Source: Liolophura sinensis (taxonomy: Eukaryota > Mollusca > Polyplacophora > Chitonida > Chitonidae). Taken from it: a DNA stretch of 64,000 nt. Within the stretch, counting starts at the first letter, position 1; every line of letters begins with the position of its first letter. The stretch lies in the NCBI RefSeq assembly GCF_032854445.1, contig NC_088297.1, positions 27,397,915 to 27,461,914 of the forward strand, given 5' to 3'. Below, piece by piece: positions 12,290-24,109 of this stretch. The notes beneath the pieces are model-generated. The model had not been told where the DNA came from and made no database searches. It saw only the letters and a list, made by a program, of their open reading frames with translations. A program made the translations under genes and the position numbers.

Positions 12290-13690
12290 ATGAGACAGTA
12301 TGTCAATCGACGCAGACTTAGTTAGACAATTAATCAATCAGTGCGATAAGCCAAACAATCCACCGATCAGGGAGACAATCCGTCAATCAGTGTGATCAGT
12401 GAGACAATCCGTCAGTCTGTGCGATTCGTGAGACAATCCGTCAGTCAGCGCGATCAATGAAAAAATCCGTCAATCAGTGCGATCAGCCAGACAATCCGTC
12501 AATCATTGCGAACACTCAGAAAATCCGTCAATCAGTGCAATCAGCCAGACAATCTGTCAATCAGTGCGATCAGCCAGACAATCCGTCAATCAGTGCGAAC
12601 ACTCAGAAAATCCGTCAATCAGTGCAGTCAGTCAGACAATCAGTGCGATCAGTGGGACAATCCGTCAATCAGTGCGACCAGTCAGACAATCTCTCAATCA
12701 GTGCGATCAGTCGAACAATCAGTCAGACAATCCGCCATTGCGAGCAGTCAGACAATCCGTTAATCAGCGCGATCAGCCAGAAAATCCGTCAATCAGTGCA
12801 TTCAGAGGGACAATCAGTGGGATCAGTGGGACAATGTCTCAATCAGTGCGATCAGTCGAACAATCCATCAATGGATAGGATCAGTCAGACAATCCGTCAG
12901 TCAGTGCGAGCAGTTAGACAATCTTTTATTCAGCTCGAACAACTACAAAATCCGTCAATCAGTGCGATATGTTAGACAATCCGTCAATCAGTGCGATCAG
13001 CGGAACAATCCGTCAATCAGTGCGATCATCCAGACAATTGTCAATCAATAGGATCAATCAGACAATTCGTCAATCGGTAGGATCAGTGAGACAATGCCTC
13101 AACCAGTGCGATCAGTCAGACATTCCGTCAATCAGTGCAATGAGTCAGACAATCCGCCAATCAGTGTAATCAGTCACACTGTTTGTCAGTCATTGCAATC
13201 AGTGAGACAATCCGCCAATCAATGCGATCAATCAGACAATCTATGGACCTGTGCGATCAATTAGACAATCCGTCAGTCAGTGCCACGAATGAGACAATCC
13301 GCCAATCAATGCGACGAATGAGACAATCCGTCAATCAGTGCGATGATTCAGACAATCCGCCAATCAATGCGATCAGTTAGGCAGTCTATCAATCAGTATC
13401 ACCCGTTAGACAAATCCCTCAACCACTGCCATCAGTCAGACAATCTGTCGACCAGTGCGATCAGTTAGACAATCCGCCAATCAGTGCAATGAATGAGACA
13501 ATCCGCCAATCAGTGCAATGAATGAGACAATCCGCCAATCAATGCAATGAATGAGACAATCCGCCAATCAATGAGATCAGTTAGGCAATCTATCAATCAG
13601 TATCATCCGTTAGACAATCCGTCAATCAGTACGATCAGTGAGATAATCCGTCAATCAGTACGGTCAGTGAGACAATCCGTCAATCCGACG
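12290..13690. repeat. ~28-bp minisatellite (about 45 copies)
   Basis: A long array of GACAATCCGTCAATCAGTGC followed by GATCAGTC or a variant, with unit length drifting between 27 and 30 bp. Several Q/S/R/I-rich ORFs (for example 12457-12975) are only the translation of the repeat in different frames. No splice sites or start context support a gene. Confidence 0.93.
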
Positions 13691-13737
13691 CCTATGATTT
13701 TACCACGATCAATTTTCATTTAGGTCTAGTCTCTCAT

Positions 13738-13775
13738 GACCCCCCCCCCCCCCCCCCACCACACACACACACAGC
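13738..13775. repeat. poly-C / CA tract
   Basis: A run of about 19 C followed by ACC and (AC)n. Assembly length here may be unreliable. Confidence 0.9.
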
Positions 13776-14182
13776 TCTGTCTTATTCCATAAGCTTAGTT
13801 TGGCTTTAGTATACTACTGCTGGGTACCAAATAGCTTGTCTGTCCGAAGGCACAGTCGTCTTAGCTATCAATTCCAAGTACATGTTCCCAAGTGTGATCT
13901 CTAGTAAATGCACTCAAGCATGAAACTACTGGAATCTGGATAAATTCCAACTCCAACTAAAGCCAGTATACTAAAGCCAGCAAGGGAAGCACAGAGGTGT
14001 TCAAGATATAATCAAGTATACCTAATCACAGCATTACAGAGCTAGTTAGAAACGTGTGTAGCTACGGCAGCAATCTCTTGACGGTCTAGTCTCTCATGAA
14101 TTCATCCAATTCCCAATTTCGTCTTATTTCTTCACAGCCATACTGGTCTGTCTCTGTGACGGCCAGTTAGATAGTAAACCAG

Positions 14183-17100
14183 TGTGTACGTACGACATTA
14201 ATCAAGCGGCCCAGGGATGCCAGCTCGACATACTTATAATGTCTGATATACTGAAGGACCCTTTGGACGGACAGACGAATAGAGAAGACTTTTGCAGGTA
14301 GGATTTCTTCATTTATAACACAAGTACTTCACCTATTACTCAGATGTATGGGCGTTTTAAAAAAAAACACATAATAAGCTTGAACATGTTCATTATTTGG
14401 CATGTAAACTATATCTTCGTTCTGCAGGAAACTATGTCTTCGTTCTGCAGGAAACTATATCTTCGTTCTGCAGGAAACTATATCTTCGTTCTGCAGGAGA
14501 TTATATCTTCGTTCTGCAGGAAACTATATCTTCGTTCTGCAGGAAACTATATCTTCGTTCTGCAGGAAACTATATCTTCGTTCTGCAGGAAACTATGTCT
14601 TCGTTCTGCAGGAAACTATATCTTCGTTCTGCAGGAAACTATGTCTTCGTTCTGCAGGAAACTATGTCTTCGTTCTGCAGGAAACTATATCTTCGTTCTG
14701 CAGGAGATTATGTCTTCGTTCTGCAGGAAACTATATCGTTGTTCTGCAGGAAACTATGTCTTCGTCCTATATCTATATCTTCGTTCTGCAGGAAACTATG
14801 TCTTCGTTCTATATCTATATCTTCGTTCTGCAGGAAACTATGTTTTCGTTCTATATCTATATCTTCGTTCTGCAGGAAACTATATCTTTGTTCTGCAGGA
14901 AACTATATCTTCATTCTGCAGGAAACTATATCGTCGTTCTGCAGGAAACTATGTCTTCGTTCTATATCTATATCTTCGTTCTGCAGGAAACTATGTCTTC
15001 GTTCTATATCTATATCTTCGTTCTGCAGGAAACTATATCTTCGTTCTGCAGGAAACTATGTCTTCGTTCTATATCTATATCTTCGTTCTGCAGGAAACTG
15101 TATCTTCGTTCTGACAGATCAACTCCCAACCTAATTTAGTTCGAAGTGGTCCTCCCAGGTTCGAGATTTCTCTGACGTTAAGTTTGGCAAACTTTTGCTG
15201 GGCCAAGGATGGCCCCAAACCAACGTCAGAGCGCGCTGCATTTAAAATCCTGATGCAGTTACCCGTCCTTTGTCAAATACGTCGAGGCTGTCAGTACAGT
15301 CGTTCGCTTTTAACATCACCAAGGAATCTCAGACCCATCAGGTAACAGCATCAGGCAACAGCATCAGGTTTTGAAATGGAGCGCGTTCTGGGGTTGGTTT
15401 GCAGCCATCCTGGGCGGAACAAAATTTTGCCAAACCTAATATCAGAGAAATCTAGGACTAAACCTAATAGCCCTCACAGAATGTGGAAGGTAACCCTTAG
15501 TCTCTGCCAATATTTATAACTGTATGAAGTATTGGCCACGCATAATCTCTTATAATACCTAATAGAACATATCCTCAGAAAGCCTATTGTACGATTTGCA
15601 ATTAAATGCTAACGAAAAACATAACAAGTCAACGGAAGTAAATGAGTATGTTTATTAACAACAGAAGGGTAGACTTTATGTGGTACTTAACATTTTTTCA
15701 GTCATATGACGATGGGGAGTAAAGTTTATTTCTTTTGGAGAGTGGCCTATATTCAGCTCTCTGTAAATTCAGTTATACTCGCTGCCAAAATTGCCTTTAG
15801 TCAGTAACACGTAACAACACAAGCTCTACACATGGTTATGTTGGAAATCTATATTATTGCAAAGAAAAGTGAAGCTAGAACATTTTTTCTAATCCATAAG
15901 TCCATAAGCTCGGGTTTGACTGCAAGAACCCATTGCCTCGGGTGACGTCATAATTATTTAAAAGAAAAACAATGGCATGCTGGATATTGGTCGGAGTTCA
16001 ACGTGTTTTGACGGAGGGCGACACCACTTACCTAAACTGCTATGGACTTAACCGTAAACCCTGTCACTGATATAGCCATATTTGAAAATGTTTACACGTT
16101 TTAGGATAATATAACCGTAACAGATGAATTTTATTTTATCTCGTGTAGTATATGATCTCACGGCGGGTTTTTTTTGGAGATGGAAGCTAGGAAATTAAAG
16201 CCATGTAGTCAATTCACAGAGACAGTGGTGTAGGCTGTGTTACTGCGTGGGGTTTGTTCTAACCGCTTGTTGGTTCAGCCATTGTAAAACAAATTACTCT
16301 CCACGCCCGTTGTCCTGCATGTAATTTGCTTTTGAATTTTTATGACGTCACCCGAGACAATGGTTTTTTTGGTGTATGACTGATTTTACAGACAGCTGAA
16401 TACAGGCAACTCTCTAAAAGAAACAGACTATAGGTGTGTGTACAAATACTCTGTCTGCTTGTACCAGGACGAGTTTGTTCCCTCAATGTAGACCACATTG
16501 GGCCATTCTAATCATTTTCGCCTTTTTGTCTTTTGAGACCACATTGGACCATCCTAATTATTTACACAATTTTGTCTTTGTAGACCACATTGGGCCATTC
16601 TAATTTTTTACACCATTTTGTCTTTGTAGACCACATTGGGCCATTCTAATTATTTACACCATTTTGCCTTTGTAGACCACATTGGGCCATTCTAATTATT
16701 TTCGCCTTTTTGTCTTTGTAGACCACATTGGGCCATTCTAATTATTTTTGCCTTCTTGTCTTTGTAGACCACATTGGACCATTCTAATTATTTACGTCAT
16801 TTTGCCTTTGTAGACCACATTGGGCCATTCTAATCATTTTCGCCTTTTTGTCTTTGTAGACCACATTGGGCTATTCGAATCATTTTCACCTTTTTGTCTT
16901 TGTAGACCACATTGGGCCATTCTAATTATTTCGCCTTTTTGTCTTTGTAGACCACATTGGGCCATTCTAATTATTTACACCATTTTGCCTTTGTAGACCA
17001 CACTGGACCATTCTAATTATTTTCGCTTTTTGCCTTTGTAGACCACATTGGGCCATTCTAATCATTTTCGCCTTTTTGTCTTTGTAGACCACATTGGGCC

Positions 17101-20100
17101 ATTCTAATTATTTACACTATTTTGCCTTTGTAGACCACACTGGGACCATTCTAATTATTTTCGCCTTTTTTGTCTTTGTAGACCACATTGGGCCATTCTA
17201 ATTATTTTCGCCTTTTTGTCTTTGTAGACCACATTGGGCCATTCTAATCATTTTCGCCTTTTGTCTTTGTAGACCACATTGGGCCATTCTAATCATTTTC
17301 GCCTTTTTGTCTTTGTAGACCACATCGGGCCATTCGAATCATTTTCACCTTTTTGTCTTTGTAGACCACATTGGGGCCATTCTAATTATTTTCGCCTTTT
17401 TGTCTTTGTAGACCACATTGGGCCATTCTAATTATCTACACCATTTTGCCTTTGTAGACCACACTGGACCATTCTAATTATTTTCGCTTTTTGTCTTTGT
17501 AGACCACATTGGACCATTCTAATCATTTTCGCCTTTTTGTCTTTGTAGACCACATTGGGCCATTCTAATTATTTACACCATTTGCCTTGTAGACCACACT
17601 GGACCATTCTAATTATTTTCGCCTTTTTGTCTTTGTATACCACATTGGGCCATTCTAATTATTTCGCCTTTTGTCTTTGTAGACCACATTGGGCCATTCT
17701 AATTATTTACACCATTTTGCCTTTGTAGACCACACTGGACCATTCTAATTATTTTCGCCTTTTTGTCTTTGTAGACCACATTGGGCCATTCTAATTATTT
17801 ACACTATTTTGCCTTTGTAGACTACACTGGACCATTCTAATTATTTTCGCTTTTTGTCTTTGTAGACCACATTGGGCCATTCTAATTATTTTCGCCTTTT
17901 TGTCTGTAGACCACATTGGGCCATTCTAATTATTTATACCATTTTGTCTTTGTAGACCACACTGGACCATTCTAATTATTTGCGCCTTTTTGTCTTTGTA
18001 GACCACATTGGACCATTCTAATTATTTTCGCCTTTTTGTCTGTAGACCACACTGGACCATTCTAATTATTTTCGCCTTTTTGTCTTTGTAGACCACATTG
18101 GGCCATTCTAATTATTTTCGCCTTTTTGTCTTTGTACACCACACTGGACCATTCTAATTAGTTACGTCATTTTACCTTTGTAATAAATTATGCCATTTTG
18201 TCTTTGTTGAAAACATTAGGCGATTTCAATTAGTTATGCAATTGTGTCTTTGTAGAACACATTAGACTTTTGGAATTATTTAAGCCATTTTGTCTTTGTA
18301 GAGCGCATTAGATCATTACAGTCAGTTCGAACGTTCTTGTCTTTCTAGAAGATCATTTGAGATTCACAATACATTATCGCATTTCTCCATTCGTGAAAAA
18401 GTTTGAACTGTAGGATAAGTTATATGTCATGTAGAATCACGAATCCATTTTTGTCCTTAGGAATAGGTTTGAGCAGTGCGTAAAAGCCGTCCAGAGCGGA
18501 ACGGATCACCAATGTGAGGGAGTCGATGTTAAAGAAGAGATGCACCATGCACGTGTGAACGCCCTCAGGGGGTTCTGTCGTGAAATAGACGGTATGCATG
18601 TAGTTTTATAGTAACTTTTTATTGTAGTTTTGCCACATTTTTCACATTTCATCGTTATTTTTTCACTGTAAATACTCAGCTTAAACAGAGCACATTTTGA
18701 CATGCATTATGCAGATTTTTAGGTACGTTGGAAATTAATGCCTTTTGTGTTACTTACAACATTTGTGGTTACCATGACCACTGTGGCCTAGGTGGTTAGC
18801 ACCTCAGCACGCCGCAATAACCAGGAGCGTCTCACCAATGCATTAGCTGGCTTCTCTGTTTACCTTTTTGTTTACCTTTTTTACATTTATTATTGGGTGG
18901 TGGATATTTGCGTCATTATTGTAGTTACCTTTCCCATTTGTATTATTTTTCATCACTGTTATAATTATCATGACCATCATGTTTATTATCATTATAATTA
19001 TATTACATTGTATTATTATTGGCACCTTCAGTGTGGCAGAAATACAAAGGCTGTTTGCAGGCTCAGCTGCTGGACGCCATCGCTGTTTGCCAACGGGAGC
19101 ATTATCTCAACAAACAGAATTTCACTGGAACGGAGTTTTCCGGAATGTACAAATCGGAATTTGACAGGAGGAATGCGCGATGCGGGTAATTAAGTATTCT
19201 CTTAGAAAAACTTCCCAGTGGTACATATAATTAAGTATCCTGGGCGGGACGCTTCCTGCAGGTAATTAAGTGTCCCAGGAAGGAGGTCCTGTGCAGGTAC
19301 TTAGGTTTCTCCAGAGGAACGTTCCCTGTGGGTAATTACGTATCCCTGGAGGAATGCTCCCTGGGGCAATTAAGTATCCCAGGAAGGAGGTCCCCTGAGG
19401 GTACTTAGGTTTCTCCAGAGGAATGTTCCCTGTGGGTAATTACGTATCCCTGGAGGAACGCTCCCTGCGGGTAATTAAGTATCCCAGGAACTACCCCTGC
19501 AGTTACTTAGGTTTCCCCAGAAAAACGCTCTTTGCGGGTAATTAGTTATTCCTGGAGTAACGTGCCCTGTGGGTAATTAGGTATCCCCGGAGGAAGGCCC
19601 GTTGCATGTTACACGAGTTTCAGACTAACTGGAATGATTAAAGCTTTCCCACTTAAAGTGCATTCGGGTCCAAGTTGTGTAGTCATGTTATTTATTCATG
19701 CCTTGGCGATGATTTGTCGGCAAACTGATAACGTTTATACATGCAGTACTCATGCTTTGCAGCTTGGAACCGAGTCACCATAGTGAGGGAACTTTCCTTA
19801 ATTAGACTTACGAGTTGTATCTTTATTTAAGACCTATGTACTAGGTGAGGATGACACATAGGTCAGACTAGTTAGCTATCATTACGTCGGTCGTCTTGGG
19901 CTCATTCCCTAACAGTGTTATAGCAAGGACTTCTTAAAATGGGTCAACTGACGTCCGAGGGAGACGATTTGAGATATACTAGAAAGGAACCATTCTCCTA
20001 TTTTCATCTGCAGTTTTTTTTTCCCTTACAATGCTGGCCGTCGTCGTATAAGTGAAATATTCGACATAAATCACCGACGATTTACATAAACGGTGACAAT

Positions 20101-20505
20101 AAATGTTTCTCCGTTTTCTAAGTACTTTTGAATTGTTCTTTCCTAATATGAAATATTCAGTGAAAATGATATTGTATTTGCATGTACTACAATGTAAACC
20201 CTACAATGTTAATCGATGTATCGATCTCAGTAATGCATAAATTTTTGTCTTTTTTCGTCTCCAGTGTTCAGCGCTCCTTCCAAGTATGTACAGAAAACGT
20301 CATATACGCCAACTGTCGGGACTATTATTTTTACTTCAAAGACTACCAGGTGGCTCTGCTGACACCCTATTGCCGCCAGTTATACGATCTGACGTCACGC
20401 TACGTCACGGATGACCCAAACAAGGGGGCTACTCCTGGTTCTTCCATTCTTCGGGTCGCATTGGTTGCTGTTGCTACTTGCATTACGTCAAAAATCGCAC
20501 TATAA
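14183..20505 (+). CDS. cysteine-rich secreted protein with hydrophobic GPI-type tail (4 exons, 5' end missing)
   Basis: Family not recognised. Four exons join in phase: 14183-14297, 18461-18591, 19032-19185 and 20265-20505 (TAA at 20503). All have AG acceptors and GT donors (GTAGGA, GTATGC, GTAATT). Together they encode about 213 residues with many cysteines spaced like disulfide pairs (CTYD..GCQLD, DFCR, FEQCV, HQCEG, GFCRE, KGCLQ, VCQRE, RCGVQ, VCTEN, NCRDY, PYCRQ). The C terminus ends in a hydrophobic stretch (SSILRVALVAVATC) preceded by small residues, as expected for a GPI-anchor signal. No signal-peptide exon was found, so the gene starts further upstream. Introns 1 and 3 are packed with minisatellites. 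It is probably an extracellular host protein; its function is unknown. Confidence 0.75.
14406..15112. repeat. 23-bp minisatellite (about 28 copies) in intron
   Basis: Tandem GAAACTATATCTTCGTTCTG CAG units of 23 bp, with ATATCTATATCTTCGTTCTG variants in the second half. Because 23 is not divisible by 3 and the unit has no stop codon on the plus strand, the array is open in all three forward frames and yields ORFs up to 256 codons. It lies in intron 1 of the cysteine-rich gene and is not coding. Confidence 0.95.
15148..15465. mobile_element. fold-back element
   Basis: Arms of about 85-90 bp: TTTCTCTGACGTTAAGTTTG G ... CAACGTCAGAGCGCG on the left is mirrored by CGCGTTCTGGGGTTGGTTTG ... TTTGCCAAACCTAATATCAG AGAAAT on the right, around a spacer of about 130 bp. 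No coding capacity; a MITE-like hairpin. Confidence 0.75.
15715..16440. mobile_element. long inverted-repeat MITE
   Basis: Outer arms AAGTTTATTTCTTTTGGAGA GTGGCC near 15722 and, inverted, TCTCTAAAAGAAACAGACTA near 16410. Inner arms CATTGCCTCGGGTGACGTCA near 15932 and TGACGTCACCCGAGACAATG near 16343. This nested symmetry fits a non-autonomous DNA transposon with no ORF. Confidence 0.7.
16480..18340. repeat. ~46-bp minisatellite (about 38 copies) with acceptor-like core
   Basis: Repeats of ACCACATTGGGCCATTCTAA TTATTTTCGCCTTTTTGTCTTTGTAG-type units of 44-48 bp fill the end of intron 1 up to about 120 bp before the exon at 18461. Two unit classes alternate (TTTTCGCC and TTTACACC). Each unit carries a pyrimidine tract ending in TTTGTAG, a good match to a 3' splice site. 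Confidence 0.95.
18777..18852 (+). repeat. SINE tRNA-like head
   Basis: CTGTGGCCTAGGTGGTTAGC ACCTCAGC is an A-box-bearing head as in the other SINEs here. The body is truncated. Confidence 0.55.
19190..19605. repeat. minisatellite in intron of cysteine-rich gene
   Basis: Irregular tandem units built from GGGTAATTAAGTATCCCAGG and GGTACTTAGGTTTCTCCAGA AG. The array starts at the donor of exon 19032-19185 (CGG/GTAATTAAG), and the donor sequence itself is part of the repeated unit. Confidence 0.85.
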
Positions 20506-20794
20506 AAAAAATATCGTTCCATCCTAGGTAAATTGTTTCATACAAGTGGAAAGTCTTCAAAGTATCCTGCGTTTTGGGTTCAAATGTTGATGCACGGAAA
20601 TAATATGAGCTGTCAAAAGTCAGAATTAATCAGGGGCTCCGAATTCCAATGAGACATAGGGTTGACTTCAAGAAACTGAAGGTGTTTACAGCAATGTACG
20701 GGAAAATGTGAGCATATCTCATTCGTTGTGTGTTGTCTGAAATCTAGTAAATTTCTTGCCCAGCTCAGGTCATAATTACTTAATTAAGACCTAC

Positions 20795-20888
<94 letters not shown>

Positions 20889-23067
20889 CGTGAGGTAAAC
20901 ATCGTGACCAGGAAACAACCGACTTGCGGACAACGAAGATTAAGTGACACAATATGAATGGCTTAAAACAAACGTTTGGAAGGCAAATCTAATCTACTAA
21001 GACGGAAAGATTGCTTCCAAAAGAATATACAGTCTACTTTTCACTGAAGTGTTATGTAGCGTTCATATTTCAATAATTTTCCATCTGATGCTCTTTTAAA
21101 AAATCCGAGTCGACTTCCATTAGCTCTAAATGCTATATGTTTTTACATCATGTCATGAATACTATCTACTTGAGAATAACATTAGCGGTAGACTGATGCA
21201 GCGACTGTGTTATGTATTGATGTAGAATGTGTTTTTTTTAATCATCACTCATATTTTTAAGGCAAGAGAAACAAAAAACACTAAAATAAAGTGTATATCA
21301 GATGAAAAACCATTTAAAACTTTCCAGGAAAATAGTTATTTTTCTTTCTTTAAAGATTACAGATTAAAATTATGTAATAAGATTAGATTGTATGGTAGTG
21401 TGAAAAAACTCGTTTCAAGGAATGTTCCGGACATGTATTCATAGATCTATATGTTATATATGCATTTTAAATGATGAAGGTCACCATAGAATCTAATGTT
21501 TAATAAGCATTTTACCATCTTGAACAAATTCAAACAAAATAAATCCAACATTTTCTATATCTATACATCATTTTAGTGTTGTCTTTGTTTATAATGTATT
21601 TTTGTTGGTTTTGTGACCTTCTGAAAATATTACAAAACTATTTGTGCATATATAGCCTTAAACGTCTTTACATGAGTGCAACTTCTGTACGATAAATTTA
21701 GGTAGCATAACTTTTATTTGATTACATAATGTTTACTTTTGTACAAGGTGCTTTTGTTAGTTTTGTCATCTATTGAAATAAACTTTTGCTGAAAGGTAGA
21801 GAGGTTTAAAGTGCTATCTGCTGTCGTGACTGTAAACTCGTGATCAGTGAGGCGTGAGATCAAATCTATCCCTGGCTGATTTGGCTGCAATGTATTGTTT
21901 GTAAAATTAATCAAGTACTAAACGCGTGTTCAATGATACCCTCAGACAGGCAATTTACACACTCCCCCTCTCTCCCCCCTTTAGACAATCTAACCATCGC
22001 TGATACCACTTATCTTCCATAAATACTGAAACAAGTCAGCTCGTCAAAGGTCGGAAAGTTCGTCAGTAACTTACAAAAGGTAGGTGGTTTAGCACGAGCA
22101 CTCCGTTTTCCTGCACCATTAAATTTGAACGCCATCGTACAACTGAATTTCAGGCAGCCAAACTGAAAGCTGGAGCCTTTTGTTTTTGGTCGGATTATTA
22201 TTCTTTTCAAAATTTGATTTTTGTCTTCTTTGTGGAAAACTGTAGACCAGACCTGGTATTCATTTACACTGTTCATTACCAAATATCTTGCGCTATAGGC
22301 CATGGTATATGGAAGTTTTAAGTACCGTTGACCGCCATATTAAAGACATATAGGCCTACATAGAAATCCTTGGAGAAATTCTTCTCAAAAACCGCTTATC
22401 TGGTCGTCTTAAATATAATGCGCAAGTGCAAACCTAATCAAATGGTCTGAAAACTGTTGAAGCTTCGGCTCAAAAACGACCTATACATTTGAATCTTTAA
22501 ATAAAACTATGCAGCGGGGCGTGGTTTGGCATATTGAATACGAATCTGGTTTTTATTTTTGTGACCGCGATTTAGTTTTCTTGTTAATTTTAAATTTTCA
22601 TTTCATTTTTTTATTTCACTAGATATGCAGTCGACACAGGAAATCATTTTGCACCAGATGCATACATCAACAGTTATAATGATGTGCCGCTCCCTAATGG
22701 GCACAGAAACCCCAAAGGGGAAACTGTGCGGTTCTTCTTTTTTCGCGTTTTTGGAGGTCACGTGACTGAAAGAACGTGAGTTGGAACCCATTGCCTGTAT
22801 GAAGCTGAAAGAATTAAACAGGAAAGAATTTTATGTTGTTCTCTGCAAACATTGTGGAGCTCTAATAATAAGTTCATAAGGTAGGGCCGTCCAAAATTAA
22901 AAGATTGACTTTTACCTCATATACACTCTACATCTTCGATGCATACGCTTTCTCCCTCTTTGTTTGTAGCAGTGGGTAGGAGAAACAGAAGTTCATCAAA
23001 TCAGCCAGATTCCCCCAAGCTGACAACAATTATGCTTCAAAACCGACCTGCTCTAGAGCAAGAGCTC
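20506..23067. other. intergenic, no gene seen
   Basis: Holds an (AT)n run at 20797-20884, a diverged SINE body near 22078-22310 (GTGGTTTAGCACGAGCACTC), and AT-rich unique sequence. ORFs here carry no recognisable domain. Confidence 0.5.
20797..20884. repeat. (AT)n microsatellite
   Basis: About 44 AT dinucleotides. Confidence 0.98.
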
Positions 23068-23073
23068 TACCTC
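23068..23073. repeat. target-site duplication of P1, left copy
   Basis: TACCTC immediately precedes the left terminal inverted repeat. The identical hexamer follows the right one at 62658-62663. A 6-bp duplication is the known signature of Polinton/Maverick integration. Confidence 0.9.
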
Positions 23074-23423
23074 AGTAGTAGAGTATGCGCGTTTGGTGTC
23101 GCATTGAGGAGTGAGTTTTTGTGGTTTTGAGGAGGGTGTTTTTTGTGTGGGTCACACCTGTGACGTGTCAGGTGTGTGTCAGATAGTGGTGATGGTGGGT
23201 TTTTTCCACGACGGGGTGTGTATACTAGAGTTGAGTGTAGTATAATAGAGTACAGTATAGTAGTGGTGGTAGTGGGAGTGGAAAAAAGAGGCAAAACGTC
23301 GGCTTGTAAAGTTGAGTGGGACAGCTCTTTGTCGCCAAAAACGGACCAATGGGTGAGCGGGATTTGCCCCAAAACGGACCAATGGATGGCCCCCAAAACG
23401 GACCAATCACCGCGCGAGAAGAG
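23074..23423 (+). repeat. P1 left terminal inverted repeat
   Basis: About 345 bp matching the reverse complement of 62313-62657 with scattered substitutions and small indels. It begins AGTAGTAGAG; P2 repeats begin AGTAGTATAC, so the first seven bases are shared between the two elements. Confidence 0.88.
23290..23410 (+). promoter_or_regulatory. inward promoter in left TIR with three CCAAT boxes
   Basis: CGGACCAAT occurs at 23346, 23379 and 23403, spaced about 33 and 24 bp, downstream of a conserved GCAAAACGTCGGCTTGTAAA block (23291). The same block and CCAAT boxes occur in the right TIR and in a fragment near 24120. CCAAT boxes are NF-Y sites in animal promoters. No TATA box is evident. Confidence 0.55.
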
Positions 23424-23426
23424 GGT

Positions 23427-23739
23427 ATGGAAGAAAAAATGGACGCGTGTCTCAGAGAAGTCAGTAAACAGTACCGAACAGCAGACGTTCATAAGGCCGG
23501 ATGTACATCAACAACAGACGGAGCAGTTACGTCCCGTATTCCATATTATACTGATCGCAGAGGCCCACTGCATCCACACGTGAGCAAATACATATACATA
23601 GCAGCCAGAAAAGCAGAAATTGTAAGTGCATCTACTGAAGAGTAAGCCCAAACGCGGCGTCTTCAGGTCACTGATTCCTTACAGCCATGGTCGATCCCAG
23701 AATCAAGCCTGTAGTAATCAAGGCGGGTGTGGTCACCAG
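23427..23739 (+). CDS. left-arm exon with short ORF, function unknown
   Basis: An ATG at 23427, just inside the left TIR and 20 bp after the last CCAAT box, opens 72 codons (MEEKMDACLREVSKQY ... IVSASTEE) to 23645. No domain is recognised. About 95 bp downstream the sequence reaches a strong splice donor (CACCAG/GTAAGT, 23739/23740). The region can therefore be the first exon of a transcript from the TIR promoter. The next good acceptor in P1-specific sequence (skipping P2) is at 37349, directly before the A1CF-like start codon. If so, this ORF would lie upstream of the main frame. This is inference from splice signals only. Confidence 0.4.
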
Positions 23740-23878
23740 GTAAGTCTGACTTTTTCTCAGGCGTGTCATGTATACTTAACAGGTTCTGTATATTAAACCA
23801 GCAGATACAGGTGAAAGAAAATTAAACGAAATTTCAAAATGAAAAAAGAAAAAAAAAATTCACTCTATTTGTTAAAAT

Positions 23879-24098
23879 ATGCCGTCTTTATTATAACACA
23901 TTATAATACAAACCTTTCTCATACGAGGCATGTTTAGGCAGGTGTTTAGTTTACAGGCCCTAATCTAAGTTATACATGTATATCCATGTCTGAAAGATTG
24001 AAGTGCCGGATCAATATACTTGTACCGTAGGTCATCCATGGCTGATCACATGATCTGTTGGAAGAGTTCCACAGGTGGGTCGGAGTGGTTGGCATAGC
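23879..24098 (-). pseudogene. inverted partial copy of the A1CF-like last exon and poly(A) region
   Basis: On the minus strand this matches 43780-43993 of the A1CF-like gene, from within exon 9 (CCAACAGATCATGTGA, CAGCCATGGATG), across its donor, the readthrough tail (TATATTGATC, CACTTCAATC), ATAACTTAGATTAGGGCCTG and the poly(A) signal region (ATAATAAAGAC). Identity is roughly 80-85 percent with indels. It retains intron-side sequence, so it arose from DNA or from an unspliced or readthrough transcript. It stands between the left TIR and P2. Confidence 0.8.
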
Positions 24099-24109
24099 AT
24101 GGAGCTGTT

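Noticed and set aside
12290..13690. CRISPR-like or coding array (long Q/S/R-rich ORFs)
   Set aside because: Repeat units are contiguous and drift in length with no distinct spacers, in a eukaryotic genome; the ORFs are repeat translations.
14344..15139. Three overlapping ORFs of 127-256 codons
   Set aside because: All are the 23-bp minisatellite read in three frames inside an intron.
20797..20884. Replication origin or AT-rich regulatory site
   Set aside because: A plain (AT)n microsatellite; nothing else supports an origin.
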